In this document: positions 60,128 to 64,000 of the stretch, in pieces
How the letters are laid out: each line of letters opens with the position of its first letter
How positions within the stretch are numbered: position 1 is the stretch's first letter
Notes under the pieces: model-generated
Seen by the model: only the letters and a program-made list of their open reading frames with translations
The model's database searches: none
Told to the model about the DNA's origin: nothing
Position numbers and translations under genes: made by a program
Assembly (NCBI GenBank): GCA_002007465.1
Contig: LNAC01000066.1
Coordinates: 534,381-598,380 of the forward strand
Direction of reading: 5' to 3'
Source: Ailurus styani
Lineage: Eukaryota; Chordata; Mammalia; Carnivora; Ailuridae
Length of the DNA stretch: 64,000 bases

Positions 60128-60300
60128 GATCAAGCTTTGGCAATAGACAGACCTAAGTTTCAATTCCAGGTGCTTTATTAGCTGTGTAACCTTGAGAAGG
60201 ATACTTAACCTCTGAGACTCAGTTTCCCCACTTTTAAAATGGAGATAAAATATAGGTAACTCTCTACAAGTTGTGAGGATTAAACACCAATGCAGGGCAC
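60128..60300 (+). repeat. MIR, near full length
   Basis: 'TTGGCAATAGACAGACCTAAGTTTCAATTCCAGG', 'TTAGCTGTGTAACCTTGAGAAGG', 'CTCTGAGACTCAGTTTCCCCACTTTTAAAATGGAGA' and 'GTTGTGAGGATTAAAC' are the canonical MIR blocks in order. Confidence 0.9.
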
Positions 60301-60492
60301 TCTCGGGTACCGGCTGTTATTCTTCTGTGTGCTGAAAGCTTCTTCATGGCGCGTGGTGTATTTCAAACACCACGCCTTGGACTTAGTTTGGAGAAGTGGA
60401 AGAATTCTGCTTCCACCACCAACCCTACCTAGGATTTCAGGAAAATTACTCAACTTTGGAATTACAGTGTCATTTTTAAAATGTTGATGAAG

Positions 60493-60693
60493 GGCGCCTG
60501 GGTGGCTCAGTGGGTTAAAAACTCTGCCTTGGGCTCAGGTCACGATCTCAGGGTCCTGGGATCAAGCCCCGCATTGGGCTCTCTGCTCAGCAGGGAGCCT
60601 GCTTCCTCCTCTCCCTCTGCCTGCCTCTCTGCCTACTTGTGATCTCTCTCTCTCTCTCTCTCTCTCTATGTCAAATAAATAAAATCTTTAAAA
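60493..60693 (+). repeat. CAN-SINE
   Basis: A full-length young element with an expanded (TC)n in its CT region. The perfect 15-base target-site duplication AAAATGTTGATGAAG lies at 60478-60492 and 60694-60708. Confidence 0.97.
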
Positions 60694-60719
60694 AAAATGT
60701 TGATGAAGTGAAATTAAGC

Positions 60720-63040
60720 AAAAGGCTAAGCCAAAGAGCAGTGAAAAGACGAGATGCCTTTTGTTGATTGTTCTTTGGCTTTCACCAGTGTGGCTCAAAA
60801 TAGAATCAAAAGAATTTGTAAGCTGGGCAGTCCAGTAAAAGTAGGCTGGCTTTGTGAGCCACTAAGCTCTATATTTTGTGCCATCTACGTGAAAGCAGTC
60901 AAGTGTATCAGGAAACCCACTGCTGCAACTAAAGTGAGTGATTAACCATTAAATTTCTCCAACACATTTCATTAGGCTGTGTGACTCAGTGGCCCACTTC
61001 CACTGGTGAAAACCACATCTGCACCCCCTCAGGTGAACAAAAGCCTATGGGACACAGAGTGAACACAAGACTGTGTCTCTATGTAACAGATGCCTATGCA
61101 CAGAAGGATAAGGTCTCTACACTTTATAGCAGAAACAGCTGCTGTGAGCACATAGCTGTTGTGAGGTAGAGCTCACATTCTGTCCAAGTGAAATAACTGG
61201 TAAGTTATTATAGGAAAGAGCTGTGTTAGAAGAACTACTCTTAATTTCAAACTCATAGTCACTTGTTTTGGTAAATGTTCTCCATATGACATATTAATAC
61301 TTTAATAATGTCTAGACCTCTAGAGTGAATGTTCGCCAACACATGCAAAGTATCAAGATGATTGATTTGATTATCAAGGACAAATATCTACTTTGTCTAT
61401 CAGTAAGCTCACTGGTTCCAAATTTTTATGACAAATTTAGAGAGAAAGGAAGAAAAGGAGTAAATGTTGCCTGGTCCATAATAGTACAGAATCTCATTCA
61501 CTAATTTTAAGTGAGAACTCAGTTTGTACCCGTTTAAAAAGTATCAGGTCCCAGATGTGATAACTCTTTGACAAGTAGGCTGGAGGCTCAGATAACTCAG
61601 TCATGTCATAGCATGATTAACAATTTTATTTTCCCACAGAGGGAGACTTTAATAAGTCAGCCATCTATTTATGATAAAAAAGGAAATTATAATAATACTG
61701 AAACCATATGCAACAATTATTCAAAATTAAGAATTTGAGTATTGTATTGTTTCTCTCAGCCTCAAAATTCTTCTGAGAAATAATTAAGTTATTAAATGCT
61801 TGGTTATTATGACTGGTGGGAGAAAAAGTGGGCCTCTGTTTCTTTCCTCAAATCTCTCAAGAAAAGACTACAATTACTGAGCGTATAGAGGAACATCAGT
61901 CACAGGTACGAGTGATATTGTTCGTAGGGTATTTTACGGCACAAAGCAATAACAAAGTATTCAGTTCTCAGGTTATGAAAGGTCATTTTGTGAAAATGAT
62001 TTGACATAACACAATCCTAAATTTGGTCAATCGCTCTCAAAATGTTTAAGAAGTAAATGAAGCAATGAAACACATGTGACAACACAAGCCTATTTTATAC
62101 AGGAAAGCCTCTATTGAGGAATATTCTTATTACAGACAAAGGCCTTTGTCTTGAGTCTAAGATGAGATAGTTGGTCACTCGAAGGTATGTTTATTTATAT
62201 TTTATAGGGACGGAGAGTGGTAGTTGTCTCCTCAAGTCTTACTTTTCCTTTGGTGGTTCTGTTTGAGTTACTAAAATTTCCTGTTATTTTGTGTAGAATG
62301 CACTATAGGCTGCCAGTAAACAAAACTTTGTAACATTGTCTGAAATTCTAAAACAGAAATGAGGACCCAGAGGGCGGAAATACTGTTTTGTATCACATCA
62401 AAAGCGATAAGCTTAATTTTACAAAGGACTAAAACATCCCTTGCACTGAGAAAACAAAGAGGGACAAGAATGATTTGTTTAAACATGCAAGTTGATACTG
62501 AGTGATGTCCCAGCCTTCACAGATCACGGATGTAACCTTTGAGAAAGAAACTGAAATCTGTTCACAGATGAATTAGATCCTGCTTTTGTAAGGGACAATT
62601 CAGGCCATGGTGCATTTTTAGTAAATTAACAGATGTTTCTGATAAATCTGTAACTCAGAAGGATTCATCATGCTCATTGTGTTTGACAAGCCCCAAATTA
62701 AGCAAGTTAAATCAGTCCCAAGGAAAGAAAAAGGCTGTGTAGACAATCCATCAAATGACCAAAATCTAGAGTAATCTCTTCAGGGGGCAAGAGCTTATAC
62801 TACTTGAATGTAGTTTTGCTCAGAAAAGATTTCATTTGGAAGAACCACAGGTATACTATTTTCTGTGAAATTCTGAACAGTTTCAATCCCATACCTCCTA
62901 AAATAGGTAGCTTTAATGCCTGATGCATAAATTTGCATCAGATTCATAGCATCAACGAATTAGGAGAAAACAGTAATTAAATATTAAGAAGTGCTGTGTG
63001 ATTTATGCTCTGGCTTGCTGTGGGCTCACAAAAAGTCAGT
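60720..63040. other. Unique non-coding intergenic sequence
   Basis: AT-rich, with no gene, RNA or clear repeat seen. The few frames of 60-71 codons have no domain. Confidence 0.45.
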
Positions 63041-63069
63041 CCTCTGCTTCTTAACGGATACAGAATATC

Positions 63070-63275
63070 TTGGATTCTGGAGACAAGTTTCATGTGAGTT
63101 CAAACTCACATTCCAGGCAGATTTTGGACAAGTTATCGAACTTCTCCATGTCTTAATTTCCTCATTGTATAATGCTGATAATAGCACCTACCTCCATAGA
63201 ATTGCTTGGATTAAATTAGTTAATACACGCAAAGCTGTATAGCACTGAGAATGGCAGTTGGCACTGGTTAGCCCT
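63070..63275 (+). repeat. MIR, near full length
   Basis: 'TCTTGGATTCTGGAGACAAGTTTCATGTGAGTTCAAACTC', 'GGACAAGTTATCGAACTTCTCCATGTCTTAATTTCCTCATTGTATAATG', 'ACCTCCATAGAATTGCTTGGATTAAAT' and 'AGCACTGAGAATGGCAGTTGGCAC' follow the MIR order. The 83-codon frame at 62991 crosses it. Confidence 0.85.
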
Positions 63276-63689
63276 CCAAGCAATTTTTGCACCTACAACT
63301 GTTAAGGATTACTTGGGTCCCAGCAGGAAGGCAATTAAGGTCTAGACTGCACAATAAAAATGAAACACTATTAAGTCCTAAAGTCCAAACTTTGGGAAAG
63401 AGGGGGGACATACAAAGAAGGCCTTGAGATAGAGGACTTGCTTTAAAGTTGGGAATGGGACATCCTAAGTGATTGGAAAAGGCAGGACTGAGCATGGCCT
63501 TTAAGAAAGAACCAGCCCAACTGGAGTGGCCAAAATAAGGTTGTGAGAACACCCTGACCAGATAAGATCTGGCAGGTTGATAAGGCTTAGATTCCATTGC
63601 TGAGGAGATCAAACTCTGAGAGGGACCTTTTATAGTTTCCTCAAGAATATTGAAGTGATGATTTGGTTTCTAGAAAACAGGACAGAATG

Positions 63690-64000
63690 TAGGGGGAAAG
63701 TCTAGAATCAGATAGTTCAGTTTAAAGGTATTGAGGCTCACCTAGGAATAAGTAGGTGAGGTTCTAGACCAGGGTAATAGGCATGAGTAGAGGAAGAAGG
63801 CAACTACTAAGGCAAAACCAAGAAGTGGTTAAGTGATTAGATGTGCAGACAGTGGACAAGGAGGCAAAAATAGCTCCAGAATTTTGAGGATGCCTCCATG
63901 GGCTACTGTTGTATTTAGGTGAGATAAAGCAATATTAGGTAGATGATGGTAGGACATATTCTTATAAAATACAAAGGGAGTTTAGGAGCTGACCTTGCCC
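63690..64000. repeat. Possible L2-like diverged sequence
   Basis: 'AAGAAGTGGTTAAGTGATTAGATG', 'CCAGAATTTTGAGGATGCC' and the nearby GA-rich text resemble decayed L2 interior sequence. The similarity is weak. Confidence 0.3.

Noticed and set aside
507..60693. SINE heads as tRNA genes
   Set aside because: The A- and B-box-like blocks belong to CAN-SINE copies derived from a tRNA. None folds into an intact tRNA cloverleaf by eye, and all have SINE bodies, tails and duplications.
50760..64000. HSPB3 or SNX18, the genes expected upstream of ARL15 in mammals
   Set aside because: No frame resembles an alpha-crystallin domain or a PX/SH3 protein. They would lie further right.
1..64000. CRISPR arrays, bacterial operons, prophage or plasmid features
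   Set aside because: No regular spaced repeats or bacterial coding density. Everything points to mammalian nuclear DNA.

Overview
The window is mammalian nuclear DNA from a carnivore, most likely a caniform and probably a mustelid. The evidence is at least 17 tRNA-derived CAN-SINE copies. They share a recognisable head, an internal CT-rich stretch, an (AAATAAAT)-type 3' end and A tails, and most have clear target-site duplications. No bacterial-style genes, operons or CRISPR arrays are present. Almost all open frames are chance frames in introns, repeats or a CpG island. There is one 286-base assembly gap (3782-4067) and one isolated N (47776).

Only one protein-coding segment can be supported. 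It is the first coding exon of ARL15 (ADP-ribosylation factor-like GTPase 15) on the minus strand at 50132-50179. It encodes the 16 N-terminal residues MSDLRITEAFLYMDYL and is followed directly by a GTAGGT splice donor. Positions 1 to 50131 are therefore the 5' part of a very long ARL15 intron 1, and the rest of the gene lies beyond position 1. A CpG island (about 49,620-50,760) covers the exon and promoter. The promoter looks bidirectional: two inverted CCAAT (NF-Y) boxes lie between the ARL15 exon and a plus-strand TATA box at 50382-50390. From about 50,760 to 64,000 the sequence looks intergenic, upstream of ARL15.

Layout: 1-4,660 holds two CAN-SINEs, an MER5-type DNA transposon, two LTR-like segments and the gap. 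From 4,660 to 9,500 it is mostly unique, with a compound (TC)n(AC)n microsatellite. From 9,500 to 20,400 there are L2, MaLR, MER20 and L1 fossils plus two SINEs. From 20,900 to 36,650 there are nine SINEs, including a nested pair with readable insertion order. From 36,650 to 49,600 there are old L1, MaLR and MIR remnants and two SINEs. From 49,620 to 50,760 is the island, promoter and exon. From 50,760 to 64,000 there are L1 copies, MaLR pieces, three SINEs plus one SINE stub, and MIRs.

No undescribed gene system is evident. The items most worth a second look are the divergent promoter, a two-codon upstream ORF just before the ARL15 start, a retroposed antisense-L1 piece with its own A tail and target-site duplication, and the strong antisense bias of SINEs within ARL15 intron 1. 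Repeat family names come from recognising sequence, not from a database search, so older elements carry moderate confidence and approximate boundaries.
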